A stretch of DNA of 64,000 bases from Favolaschia claudopus (Eukaryota > Basidiomycota > Agaricomycetes > Agaricales > Mycenaceae): contig JAWWNJ010000022.1 in the NCBI GenBank assembly GCA_037176885.1, forward strand, positions 1,674,001 to 1,738,000, read 5' to 3'. The stretch's first letter is position 1; the number at the start of each line of letters is the position of its first letter. The position numbers were made by a program, and so were the translations under genes. A model generated the notes under the pieces. That model ran no database searches. It was not told the DNA's origin and was given only the letters and a program-made list of their open reading frames with translations. Below, piece by piece: positions 9,749-21,239 of this stretch.

Positions 9749-12700
9749 CTAACCTCGGTGTGCCCCACGGCCAGCCATGTTGGGCTCGCCTGGCTGTTGG
9801 GGCGCATTTGGCCGTTGTTGTTGTTGTGGTGGTCCCCACTGTTGTTGTTGAGGATTGGGAGTCATCATCCGCTGGGGACCGGGGGACATGGCCCGCTGAG
9901 GACCTGGAGACATGCTCCGTTGAGGGCCAGGGGACATACTCCGCATCTGCATTTGCGGATTGGGAGTCATCATCCTTTGTGGGCCCGGGGACATGCTGCG
10001 TTGCGAGTTGGGAGTACCTGACCGCAGAGACTGCTGTGAGGGATATTGTTGGTGATACGGTTGTGGAGGATATTGCTGCGGAGGATAGCCCGACAAATTG
10101 TCGTAGCTACCCTGAGGTCGATGCAAAGGTGCCTGCCGCGCGTCTGTCCCCATCGGTTCCTGATACAGCGAAGGCGGAGTCGTAAGCGATGTCTGAGACA
10201 TTCCGCGGTGTTGGAAGTATCCGGGAGCTTGCTGCTGGTTTAGTAATGGCTCATTAATCGAGTCCATTTGCGAGAGCTCGATGTCGTGTCCACCGACAGC
10301 AGGGCTGCCTGGACCACTCGCAAGGTAGTTCTCGTAGCCTGGGATTCGCGACGGCAACGACACCTCGCTGTTGGCGTAATACTGCGACTTGGCGGGATGT
10401 AGCGAAACACTGCTGTCGCCGAAAACAGTTGTCGACGCCAATGACTGGTTGTCCCAGTCGTCCGCCCAATTTCTGCGATACAACGTAGGGTCGTATTCGA
10501 GATCGCGCTGAGAAAACAAATCAATCATCGGGAACGGACCGCAGAATCAAACGTACACCATCGATGGCTGCGATCTTGATACCTTGCACGACCTGTGCCT
10601 CCATCTTTTGTCCACCATACTCGTCCAACTTCGCCTGGTCGCGGGAAATCTTGCCCTGGTACACTTGGCCGAGCAGACCCATCATATTCGCATGAAGCAT
10701 GGGTGTGAAGAGATCCGCATGGAGCGCCGGGTGTCCGAAACGTTTCTCGAGCTTGTTTGCCCGAGCGTCGGCGCGTTCAGAGTAGATCTTGGCTTCGTCC
10801 AACTCTTGAGGTGTCGGAACGAAGTATCTGAAAGCCGAGTCAAATTTGCGGTCGATATAGACCTTGAAGGCGGCAATCATGAAGATAGGTGGTATCGTGG
10901 ACACCCAGGTAAAGGATCTAAATCCGTATTGCAGACCGATAGCTTCAAGCCTATTTAGAAACTGGATCAAGCAAAGAATATAAAGCGTACTTAGTGTCAT
11001 AAGTAGTTGCATGAAAACAACGGTGAATAAGAGTCGGTTGATGACTATGTTCCATAGCCTCTGTTGGCAGTTCAGTACTAGCCAAGCTTAAAGTTGGATT
11101 GAAGCATACTCCTCCGGTTTCCACCCTGGTGATGTATACGAACATGAGCTGCGAACATGGAATGAGTGGTTTGACGGAATTCAGAGCTTCTGAAGCAGCA
11201 TCACCTGGTATTTTTCAACAATAGAACTCATCCATAGTACTATTGCGGCCGCCAGAACCACAAGTGGCGCCAGGGGAGCGAAAATTAATCCCACAGCGCC
11301 CATGAAAAGCTGACAAAGATATCAGGAGCGACGCAACGCTGGCCGGAAATAGATCGTACAATATTGGTGCTGCGAAAAGTCAAGGGCAAGTCAGCAAACC
11401 GGCAGTCGCTCGACGAGCGAACGACTTACTAATAGATAGGGTATTGAAACTCCGGAGGTTGTGTCCACTCTCGGATGTCGCGAGGTGTCCGTCCGAATAC
11501 ACTGCAAAGAATTAGTCATGGTGTAATATGTAGGTCGATCAATCAGTACCGAGTCTTGAATGATAACCAGACCAGATTGACGATTTGGGCCAGGTCAAAA
11601 AGCACCAAAAACCCTCGCAGACTGCAACGCGAGAGATGAGTTACTTCCTCCATAAATGTCGCAGACTTACGGGAAGAAAGTCAGCCAGTAACTGCTTTGG
11701 TCGACTGCGGAGGAGCGATAAATGTAGAGCTAGGCTAAAAACAGCACGACGTACTGTATGTTCTGTTAATTGTATCAGGGAGAGCTAGGCAAGAAACGAT
11801 CAGACGATTCGTCCGGTTGGAACTGGAAATCGGCGTACTGTTCAGATTCTCAATGATCTCACTGAAGCTCTTCTTGCCGACTGCAGCAATGACCCCTTCC
11901 ACAGACCCTGCCAATACTCTCAGTAATGAATGGCTGATAACGAAAACGGAAGGCGTACGGAAAATAACACCAATCAAAGTGAAGACGAAAAGCTGACTGA
12001 TGACCAAGAAAGAAAAGTAGCGCGCAATGACAGCACGGTCTAATCTAGACTGCGTCAAGGCTCCCATGTACTGGCGTGAAAGTCAGAATTATGGAAAAAA
12101 ATGCATCGACTGCGAGCACGAACCTGGGACAATGAACGCATGATCATGGGGAGGAAAAACCCGAATATCCCAGAAACGGCAGGCGGCAGGATACCAGAAA
12201 TGATGTTGAAAGTCGTGGGGGAAGCACTCTGCCATTTGGCGAGGAAATCAACGTATGAGGTGAACTTTCGAGGGGTCAGCAATGATTCAAAGAAATCTCA
12301 ATTCCGAACTACTGACAGCAGCCAAATTCGCGAGGATGGAAATGGCGAAAAGAGGGATTGTATTGAAAAAGCAGACGATGGCGAGCCAGACGAAACCCAT
12401 CATCTTTTTGCGAGCAATTTCGCCGTCGGACTTGGTCATGTTCTCCCAAATGATGTCCTTGGGATGAGGTGCCAAGGAGATATCAGTTCCCTTCGGATGC
12501 TTGTCGCTGAGGAGCTTGGCAACGACATGAGCATACGGTACGGCGGCCATGCTGGCAAAGCCATAGTTTTCCGGTTTATGTTCGTGGAAATGTTGACGAT
12601 AGTCTTCGATAGCAGCTTCCGTGCGCTTTAATTTCTCTCTAGATCTCTGATGAGTGATACTATAGCGTTTTCAAAGTATGAAGCGTACGTGTAGAACTCG

Positions 12701-13679
12701 ATGGCATCCCGCTTGGTACCTCCGCAGCCACACGAACCTCCGATCCGCACAGTAGGCCGCTTCTTGCCAATCTTGCCGCCTTTCAAGTACCGCACCAGAT
12801 ATTCCTCCAGCTCGCGCACAGTTTGATTGTGATACTCGATAAGCTCTGGGAGTTTGCCCACTTTGCGACCGATGTGAACATTGGTGGTAGGATAGGGCAC
12901 TCGAACGGAGTCGAATATTTGCCGGATGCCGGCGTCGCTCTGATGCGCCTTCGGAACGTGAATGATAGTGAGGGTGCGAGCGTAGAAAGCTGCGAGGTAT
13001 TCCGGAGAGCGAAACCAAGCTTTCCGTAGCTTGACCATTTGAGCCCAGTGCACATAGACGCAGTACATGATGAGGATGGTGATGAGATAGGTGACTGCAA
13101 CATGGGCGAACAGAATGTTGCCAGACACATCACGGATTGTCATGATACTGAGGATGTCGTGGCCCTTCGTGGGGTGCTTGATGTTGTAGACGATATTTAT
13201 AGGGATCTGGGCGTCGTTTAGAAGATACTCCCGGGATTGAGACAGAAGTTCTGACGAGGATTCCACAGGACAGGGCAGCAATTCCGGTGAAAAGCCATCT
13301 CATAAGTCTTCCGAAGCGAAGGAAGGTTGCGGCGTCAAGACCAATCTTGTCGACTAGTTCTGGCTCTTTGGTGTGTATTAACGGAGGTAGCCAGCCGCAT
13401 AGGGAGTCGTCTATTCGTGGAGGTCGTTTAGAGTCGCCGGTGTGGTACTTGACCTTGGGCTCATAGATAATCTTGTTCTTTGGACGCAATAAGTTGAATG
13501 CAGCAACTGTAAGGACCTGGATTTGGTGACGAGGAGTGGGTGGGGTGGCGGTAGGTAAGGCGGGGAGTACACACCGATACTATACTCATGAGGAGGACTT
13601 GTGAGTAGACAGCCTCTGGCTTGAGGGTCTGAGTTTTCTGGCGGATGAGATCGTTAGCATTGTCTAACGCTGTTGACAT
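9749..13679 (-). CDS. CSC1/OSCA-like calcium-permeable channel, paralogue 1
   Basis: Multi-exon gene read from 13679 down to the stop at 9749. It starts MSTALDNANDLIRQ and has a first membrane segment, then LLRPKNKIIYEPKVKYH and a GWLPPLIHTKEPELVDKIGL block typical of the family. N-terminal membrane helices follow, then a cytosolic domain (EYLAAFYARTLTIIHVPK, LPELIEYHNQTVRELE), then the 7TM core (PKDIIWENMTKSD, GILPPAVSGIFGFFLPMIMR, LDRAVIARYFSFLVISQL). The core ends in the DRKFDSAFRYFVPTPQELDE region. Members are mechanosensitive or hyperosmolality-gated cation channels of the plasma membrane or organelles. The last 200 or so residues form a cytosolic Pro/Gln/Ser tail with tandem SMSPGPQR repeats. 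A diverged paralogue lies at 57086-61157. Confidence 0.9.
9852..10007 (-). repeat. Coding tandem repeat, SMSPGPQR units, in the CSC1 tail
   Basis: On the minus strand this stretch encodes several near-identical blocks of SMSPGPQR or AMSPGPQR separated by MMTPNPQ elements. It is flanked by glutamine runs encoded by CAA/CAG triplets. Ser-Pro pairs in each unit could be phosphorylation sites. Its repeat nature makes copy-number variation between strains likely. Confidence 0.75.
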
Positions 13680-14047
13680 GGTTGCTCGCTGAGCAAGTTG
13701 TGGTGAAAGAAAGGCAGAGAGACAAGACACAATTATTTTGATGCGACGCCTAACTCCCGACGGCTCAATTCCGAATCGGCCGATGGTCACGTTCGTCACA
13801 GCCCTTGTTCCCCGCTTGGACTCTCCACTCACTCTCCACAGTTCCATTATCTGCTCTAATCCTACTATTCTGTATCCGACTGCGTTCAATAAACATGAAT
13901 TGGTCCCTCCGTTTGCTGTCTGTCTCGAAGTCGCCATCAACACGTGCAGTCAATGCGGCCTGCAAAAATAAGCTTTTCGTCATGTTATACTTTCAGAAGA
14001 AGCAATGCAATATCCGGTTTCTTGACATTCTTTTCCCATAGCTACTC
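13680..14047. other. Divergent intergenic region between CSC1 and chromodomain genes
   Basis: The space separates two divergently oriented start codons (13679 minus, 14048 plus) and should hold both promoters. No further gene is supported. The open frames present are shadows. Confidence 0.5.
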
Positions 14048-17000
14048 ATGCCTCGCAAGCGGCCTCGCGAAGACGAGGAAAGATGGTTCGTTGGTGAGCA
14101 GAGGATCAACCATCGACGCCTCCGGAGGTTAATCGAGAATCTGAAGAGGCTATAATCAAGGCGCGCCGAACGTAAGCTTGTTCGGTGCAGACTCGTTCCA
14201 TTCCACAACTTATTGCGACTCAGGGCGCATCCCGGTCTGCCGGGCAAGGACTTCCTCCATAGCCCGGCTTGGGTAAGATTCCAGTAATCTTTCTTCCATC
14301 CACTCACAAACGCATTCATAGGAATATCTCATCAAGGTAATCTCATTGGGAAATTGTCCGAATATGCGCTGTTAATTCAATCACAGTGGGCTGGCTACGG
14401 TGATGATGAGAACAGGTAGGCTTCTTTCACCTGCAGAACATGACATTCAATCCTCTTCAGCTGGGAACCCGTTCAAGGGCTGTCGGCCTGCAAACGTCTT
14501 TTGCTCAGTTTCTGGGAACAGGTCGGAACCGATAGTTTCCTAACGAGAGCAACAGGTTTCGAGGTGGAGCCCAATACAGAGTGGATCGGTTTGTCCATTG
14601 CATCTCAGGTCGATCGCTGATCTCAACTTGTCCCCTCAGTTCAACAAAAACTTAATTTCGCCAAAGTCGTCTCGTTGGAAGAGGTGCAAGCGCAGATTCA
14701 TAATCCGAAGCGTAGGGCACGTTCAATTTCTCATTCTTCATTCCACAATAGCCGACTGATTATATTCAAATAGCGGACCAGTGTGTCAAGGAGCCCAACG
14801 CGACCTTCGACGCCTTCTAATTTACGTCGCTCCCCTCGGAAAGTCTCATTTGCAGACGTCACAGACGAGGTCGTAATTCCCTCGCTTGCTGAGGTCGAGA
14901 ACACAGCCCAATGGCACAGAGCAAGTTTCTCACCAATAAAGCAAGATGGTTTTGCTGCAACAGATTCAGATTCGGATCCGGAAGACGATCTTCCACTTAC
15001 AATGATTTCCTTGAAGCTTGCAGAAGAACACTGTGCCCAACAACGCTTGCAGGAATCCTCTAGCCCCGAGGATGACCTGCCCAACACTTCCACTCCAAAC
15101 ACGACTCCAACGGGACTAAAATTACGCATTCCTCGCCCGACCATGGCGAAATCTTTTACGCCTGTAGGATCTCATTTCATCCCAACTTCTGCATCGTTCA
15201 TTATTTTCAGGTTTTTGTTCAAGAACCCCCTTGCACAGAAGACTGCGAGATCAATCCGACGCTGTTGGCACAGTCAACAGCTCCCTCAATCTTTTCACCC
15301 CCGTCAACACCCGCGCCGCATCGCACCATCAAAATGTACGAGCTTCCAACACTCGTTTCCAACAGTGAACTTGCGACCAAGAAACGCCTCGCTAAGGCAT
15401 CGGTGGCTCCCGGAATACCCAGGGCGTCTCCTACCCTATCCCCGACAACACCAACAGCCGAGGTCCAGTCCAGCGACGATGCAATGCAAGTAGATCCAAC
15501 GCTCGACTCGGAACCCAACGCCAACGACAATGTAAATACGAACCCGGGCGAATCTTCTCCGCTAGCTTCCATGTTCGTCAATGAGGATTCACATTCATCT
15601 GGTGGTAGTTTTTATACCTCTAACGAAGATCGCTATGCCGGGTGAGTGGCTCAGAAATGGAAAGGGTTCGGTCCGCCCTGATCGATTTCCTGGCAGACTG
15701 CGAACGAATGAAACTCGGGTCGAAGAAGAAGATATCAGCGGGGCAACCGAGAACGTGTTTGACGATTATCTCAACCCTGTCTCTGTACATGAGGCCGAAC
15801 AATTCCTAAGCACTGTCGAGTACGTATAAGTTTTCGTGAAATTGATATATCTCATTTTAAACCATAATGCGCAGATTAACGACGTCAGCGAGGTAGACAA
15901 TACACTCCATTCAAACCGTCTGATGTCAATCTGACCCAAAACAGCACAACCAGCGATTACAGGCCCACAAGACCCCTGCATGAACCCGTCCCATTGTATG
16001 TAATTTTTGTTCTCTGACCACTGCCGCTGAGATGTATTCGCTCCAAGTCAAAAGTGGGCTTGGCACGGTCGTTTGGCAGTGCCCTCAGACGTCCAAATTG
16101 ACCCAGACGAAACCATCTGCGAAACGGTCACCATCACAGATGCGACAGACTGCAATTTCCCTCGCATCGCGTCTTACCTGCCTTCCGATAGGGCTCTCCA
16201 GCTCACGGCAGTGTACGACGTGGACGACCTACTCATGTTTCTGGGAATTTGCGAGGCCCCACGGCAGTTTGCGCGCGTCACTGCGACCGATGATGATGCA
16301 GATCGTCTCCAAATTTTCGCTCGGTATTTGGAAACCACCAGTCAGGTTCGTAATTTCTCGATCCCTGCCATTGAGACGCTCAGCCTTGTGTGATTGCAGG
16401 TCGTCGTATTGCCGACGCTCTACGAAGGCCGCCTCCATGGCGTCCTATTGTTCTTTCCACCAACGTGCCAGAATCTACTTCAAATTCTTGAACCGCCTTG
16501 CGACCTACGCCAAAATACCGGCCTTCTAGTCGCCTTGCTCTGCACTCACGAGTCCCCGACTCAGCAGAACTACAAGAAGAAGGCTGCTATGGAACTCGAA
16601 TGCACCGTAGAACGCGCCGTCTTGTCCCGCGAAGAGTGGCGCAAATCGCTCCAACACGAACGCGACTACCATATTAGTCTGCGTATACTTCAACTACCTG
16701 TATGGGTTCGCGAATATGTTTACCGACACGCCTCCACGATATGGCATAAATCTACTTATGGCCCGGGTCGGCACGACGAAATCGATCAAGAGACTGGCCA
16801 TCTTCTCCGGGTTCTCAAGAAATCCAAACTCCGAATGGTCAAACCGAACGATGAAACTGCCGACATCATATTCGTTCACGTGGGCGCCCTCGAAAATCTG
16901 CACAACATTCCACTCCTCGCACAACGGCGTCTTCGACCTAAATTTCGCTTTTTTCTGTACGGCACGCACGAGACCGTGCCGCCTTGTCAATGGGGTTTCC

Positions 17001-17828
17001 GCGACGTTTATTCATTGGGTAGGGATGAGTGGATTAAGGTCGCTTTGAATTTGACTGAACCTGGGTTTGCGCAGGTGGCGTCGTGACCTTCACGCCTGAG
17101 GCCCTTGCATCCGACCCATGGGGCGTTCTCAAGAGTGTGCAGCAGATATATGCCCATCCGTTGTGGGACTGTTATATTATGCCACAGATTCTTGGGATGG
17201 CAGTTCAACTCACACGCAACGACGCGTGGAACGACGAAATGCCGGAGTATACGTGAGTTTCCGTGTTGCCTTCCCCTTTTTCACACTGATCATTCAATCT
17301 CATAGTGGAACACTACCGTATCTCTTGAACAAAATCTGCGAAGCGATTTTACAAGGCAAGATTTCCCTTACTACGGCGCCGCACAGTAGGAAGGATGAAG
17401 ACACCCGGCAATGGGTTCTCGATAACAGTCTATTCAAGCCGCAGACTATAACAGCAATCCTGGAACACTGCAACGCGGCATTTCAGACAGTGTATGCGCC
17501 GCATGCGCAAAGTAGTTGGTCGACGTTCACAAAGAACGACATCTCGCAGGATTTGCGCCGAATGCAGATTCAGCCCGCTGCTTACACCAGCTATCGCCGT
17601 TTCGTGGTGCTGGATTCAAATTTGAATTTGCCTTACGACTCTTCGGATGGTGTAAGTCTTTGATTTATCAGGCCGAATCCGTATTCATCTTGAATGGCTT
17701 AGCTCGAGTGGAAGACCTTAGGCAAATTTGATTTTCAAGATGATTTCATCGGAGCATTCAACCAACTGTATATGGTGGACAAGGAGTTGATAGACGGAGA
17801 ATTGGATGAAATATACGCTACTACTTAA
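14048..17828 (+). CDS. Chromodomain protein with Chp1/TASOR-like C-terminal half
   Basis: Many small exons. It starts MPRKRPREDEERWFV. After splicing, an extended chromodomain reads WFVEAIIKARR, then EYLIKWAGYGDDENSWEP and LLLSFWEQVG. The aromatic positions expected for methyl-lysine binding are present (W/Y at the first strand, W in LIKWAGY, W in SWEP). A long disordered middle has Ser/Pro and acidic patches (SFADVTDEVV, DSDSDPEDDLP). The C-terminal 500 or so residues are folded: a segment with LYEGRLHGVLLFFPP, a segment with ADIIFVHVGALENLHNIPLL and RPKFRFFLYG, then YSLGGVVTFTPEAL and an alpha-helical end. This order resembles the SPOC plus PIN-like layout of Chp1 (RITS complex) and TASOR, so a role in H3K9-methyl heterochromatin is plausible. 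That assignment is inference; the chromodomain itself is clear. Confidence 0.75.
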
Positions 17829-17850
17829 CATGTACATGAATGAATGAAAT

Positions 17851-18451
17851 CTACGGTTTTCGACGAAGTATTCGCATGAACCCACGACGCGCCGGCTCGA
17901 TGACTGTGCGAGAGAACGCAGGCGAGAGGTAAAGAGCCGCACCAATTCTGACAGGCAGCAAAGCCTGTGGAGATTTAGGATAGAATGAAATCGTTTCGGT
18001 ACGCTGAACGAATATGCTACCTTGGTGGCTGCATAAGCCACTACAGCATTTGCAACGTCGCCGGCAATGCGGTCAGAGTGCAGGGGCTTCTGTTGAGTGT
18101 CTAACGCGTTCTTCTCAAACCCGAAGACACCGTAACGTCTCCCAACGCGTGCAGCCCATTGTTGACCATCGTCGATCCAAGTAGTGCATTTATGCGCAAC
18201 CCAGTTGTCGTTTTCTGTCGGAAGAGCGGCCACGACGCGTTCACCGACGCCCAGAGTGCGGGCAGCGTAGAAAATGCCGACCAGAGGGACAATCGCCGTG
18301 AGCTCGTGTAGAACTGTTATATTCACCAACCACGGCGAGAAAGTCGTGTAATATACCACTAACCTGCGAAAGAGACGACCAGGGAGGGCAACGGCGCGCC
18401 GGTTCGAGCAGACACTGCCGCGAGAGCGTCGCGGTAGCGGGTAACCGCCAT
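17851..18451 (-). CDS. FAM210/DUF1279-type mitochondrial membrane protein
   Basis: Three exons, start at 18451 (MAVTRYRDALAAVSA) and stop at 17851. The core VLHELTAIVPLVGIFYAARTLG is the DUF1279 membrane segment typical of FAM210 proteins. It is followed by FGFEKNALDTQQK, a second hydrophobic helix DVANAVVAYAATKALLPVRIGAALYLSPAF, and a basic end RRGFMRILRRKP. FAM210 proteins sit in the mitochondrial inner membrane. The total of about 165 residues fits small fungal members. The gene ends only 23 bp from the 3' end of the chromodomain gene (convergent) and starts 32 bp from the divergent gene at 18484. Confidence 0.82.
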
Positions 18452-18483
18452 CACACGCGTAACAATGTGATGTCACAAATTTT
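18452..18483. promoter_or_regulatory. 32-bp divergent promoter region
   Basis: Only 32 bp separate the two opposed start codons. Inside are ACGCGT (18455-18460), which is the MluI cell-cycle box core, and TGATGTCA (18468-18475), one base away from the ATF/CREB palindrome. Both transcripts must start inside the neighbouring coding region or have almost no leader. Binding by any factor is inference. Confidence 0.4.
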
Positions 18484-20186
18484 ATGTTTGTCGCTCGTCG
18501 CGTCGCCCAGCGAGCAGCAGCAAAAGCCCTTCGTGAATGCCGGTTTAGCTCCCAACTAGCGGCGGTCCCCTCCAATGGCTCTCATCCGCACATACTCCAT
18601 CTGAGGGGCGAGAGGGTGCTGAGAATGCGCGTCCGGGGGGAGGAAATACCTTCAAATCCCCAGGACGCGTTGGCCATGGTTCGCGCTGTTGAGCGTCGGT
18701 TTGGTCGGGTAGCCATCTACCAATTTATTCGGGTGGGTTTTGTTAGGTGTGTTCAGCTCTGTAAGTAACTGGATTCCAGGACGGAGAAATCTCCACTCGA
18801 TACCAGTTCTCCGCATATCTTGCCTTTGCGGACCCTGACACCTACTCCCGTGTGCCAAAGGACGCCCCGACCGCCATGAGCGTCAACGTACCTCAAAAAC
18901 CGCATATCCTTTCAGGCGGCTTAGGCCTCTCAGACTTGACCTCGTATCTTGACCGAAAAGACTGGACCGAGAACGACCTTGCTGCTGCTGACGCTCTGGA
19001 TCACGAGAAATTACCTGAAGAAGGCTCACGAACTATACTGTTTGAAGTCGAGCATTTCGGTGAGTGCACGGTCTCTCCGGTACGGTTTGAGACTGAAGAT
19101 CCTCCCACTTAGCTGCTCGCTTCCACAACACACCGGTATTCAGATATCAGCCACCACCACCTCGACCCAACATGACCTTCTTGATGCAAAATTTCGTTCG
19201 CTGGGGAGGTTTCGCCCCCAAGGAATCGCTACCGGAGCCGCCGACAATAACGCGGAGCGATCTGTACTTTGGCAGCGAAACAGTCGACCATCCGCGTATG
19301 CGCCAGCAACTCTTACAGTGGCATGTTCTCTTGGCCACCCACCGGAACAAGGCACCCTCAAACCTCCCCCTGGTCAAACCTCGAGTATACGACCTTTATT
19401 TCACCTTCTATGCCTCGTCCTGATCTTTTATTCAAGGGAACGAATGCCCCCGCTTTTGACGATCCATCAATGGAAGAGTTGTCTCCGTCGATTGCAAGAG
19501 CTGCCTCCTTTGAACCAGATATCCCAGCTTCCACGACCGACGCTCTTCCATCCACCCTGCCTTGGATGTCGGATGTCGCAGCAGATCACGACCCGGCACC
19601 GACCTCGGATATCAAGCCCAGTTCATCCCGCTTCCCTACCTTAACAGCCACCCCGCCCTCTCCTTCCCCTACTTCACCTGTCGAGGAGGAGAAGTTCACA
19701 CCCCAACTCGCCTCTACCCCACCAACCTCTCCCCTACCAACTACACCCTCTATTCCTGAAACAACGCCTCTCTCTTTTTCTCCAGCCACTTCACCAGAAG
19801 AAGCATCTCCCTCTCCTGCTCCTCCCCGAAAATCTTCCCCACCTTCTAAGCCGGCAGAACCCGCTGTGACCGCACGCTCTCAGCGCAGCGCGACTGCTGC
19901 TGCTACTGCTGCCACTGCGGCGCGTCGCAATGATGCCCGCAACGCTCGTGTCGTAATGCAGAAAGTTAAGCAACCTGAGTCTGTAGCAAAGGCTGCTCCG
20001 CCACAGCCCGCGTCGTTGACGAAGAAAGAACAGCCGGTTGTATCTGCGGAGAAGAAGAAAAAGAAGAAGGGAAAGCAGGGTTCGACAAAGCAGGCTGAGG
20101 AGACGGCATCGCCGACGATTGAGGTCGAAGAGCGGACATCAGGGATGAGCTCCAGACTGAGGGGGATGTTGCGAGGGTGGTTGTAG
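18484..20186 (+). CDS. Unrecognised protein with mitochondrial targeting-like N terminus
   Basis: Exons: 18484-18732, then from 18780 to about 19070, a third ending at 19384, and a last exon 19437-20186. The N terminus MFVARRVAQRAAAKALREC, followed by RFSS, looks like a mitochondrial presequence. The next 200 or so residues look folded (RVLRMRVRGEEIPSNPQ, ALAMVRAVERRFGRVAIYQF, GLGLSDLTSYLDRKDW, TILFEVEHFAARFHNTPVF), but I do not recognise the fold. After a joining segment the protein becomes Pro/Ser/Thr-rich, then Ala-rich, then Lys-rich near the end (EKKKKKKGKQ), closing with MSSRLRGMLRGWL. It may be a basidiomycete-specific mitochondrial protein. The pairing with the FAM210-type gene across a 32-bp promoter supports a shared compartment. 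Confidence 0.65.
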
Positions 20187-20500
20187 TGTGGGTAGATTTA
20201 GAGCATAGCATATTCATCATTATTTTCAACGCTCAGAGCTCGGATAAAACCGTAATATATTCGAATCAGCCAAAAACGTCGTGGCTATCTCCGAATGGAA
20301 CTGCAATTTTCCGCTTTGACCTTTCCATTTCCGGGTCTGATATATGCAGACCATCCACCTTGCAGTGGGTGACCTACTTTTTCAGTAAACAACGATTGAT
20401 ATCATTCTCTTTGGCTCTGACGCGGGCGACATAGCCCATATGCTACAAACAAATTTACGGGGAAGGCAGGGGCCTTCGGTCCCATGCACCTCTCAATCAC
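20187..20500. other. Intergenic region
   Basis: 3' flank of the gene ending at 20186 and presumed 3' flank of the weak minus-strand gene that follows. No coding frame or repeat supported. Confidence 0.45.
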
Positions 20501-21239
20501 CTAAAGTTTTCCCTTTTTCAGATGCTTGACCCCCTGCTCGCTATCCTCGGGCGGCAAATACATGTCGCTTCGACTCGACGTGATCACTACCTTGGCTATA
20601 ATGCTAGCCAACGCCTTTGGCGATTCCCCTGTATCCTTTTTTCTAACCCAAATATCGCCCTTCTGCCATGTCTGGAACTGGGAAAGCAAAGCATGCGCAT
20701 CGGGAGTAAACCCCTACCTGGTGCACAGATGATCCTCGAGAGGGCAAAGCCCGAACATTTCTTCCCTGTGACAGTGCCGACGTGGAAAAGCCAAACGCTC
20801 TAGTGCATCTTATCGTGGGTGTCTTGTACTATACCGCGCAAGGCGAACTTGGGACATAGTTCGGCCATGTGGTGCAGTCGATGTAGGCTGCCAGCGTATA
20901 GCTATTGTGTATGTACTGCAGGAAATTTGATACCGCGCTGCGAGGGCAAGGCGTTGGACGGGAATGGTGATTCTCCGCCGAGAAGATCACAAACAACGAC
21001 AAAGTAGTTTGCGAGGACCAGAGGGATGCCATCGTCGAAAAAAGTATAGGAAGGCATCATGTGGGCCTTGAGATCGCCAAAGATGCAAGAGGCCGAGACC
21101 GGTGAAGCATTACAGTCGATGTTGGAGCAGCAGTCATTGGAAATGGGTCGATGGTGAAGTTTTCGGTTTCCTCATTCATTGCTGGAATACTAGAGTTCAA
21201 CGACGAGGTGGACGTCATTTTGGAGGAGAAGTCCGACAA
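20501..21239 (-). CDS. Putative spliced gene of unknown function
   Basis: I do not recognise this. Several minus-strand segments read like exons joined by plausible short introns: a start MSDFSSKMTSTSSLN at 21239, a Cys-rich segment (NDCCSNIDCNASPVSAS then CIFGDLKAHMMPSYTFFDDG), a segment SVWLFHVGTVTGKKC, and a last exon GDIWVRKKDTGESPKALASI ending at 20501. Donor and acceptor pairs exist (for example an intron with AG just before FQTWQKGDIW). The joins between the first exons could not be made consistent in frame, so it may be a pseudogene or have a different first exon. Only the last exon is moderately convincing. Confidence 0.35.

Noticed and set aside
9749..10185. Plus-strand frame rich in G, E, S and V across the CSC1 tail
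   Set aside because: It is the antisense of the SMSPGPQR repeats and glutamine runs.
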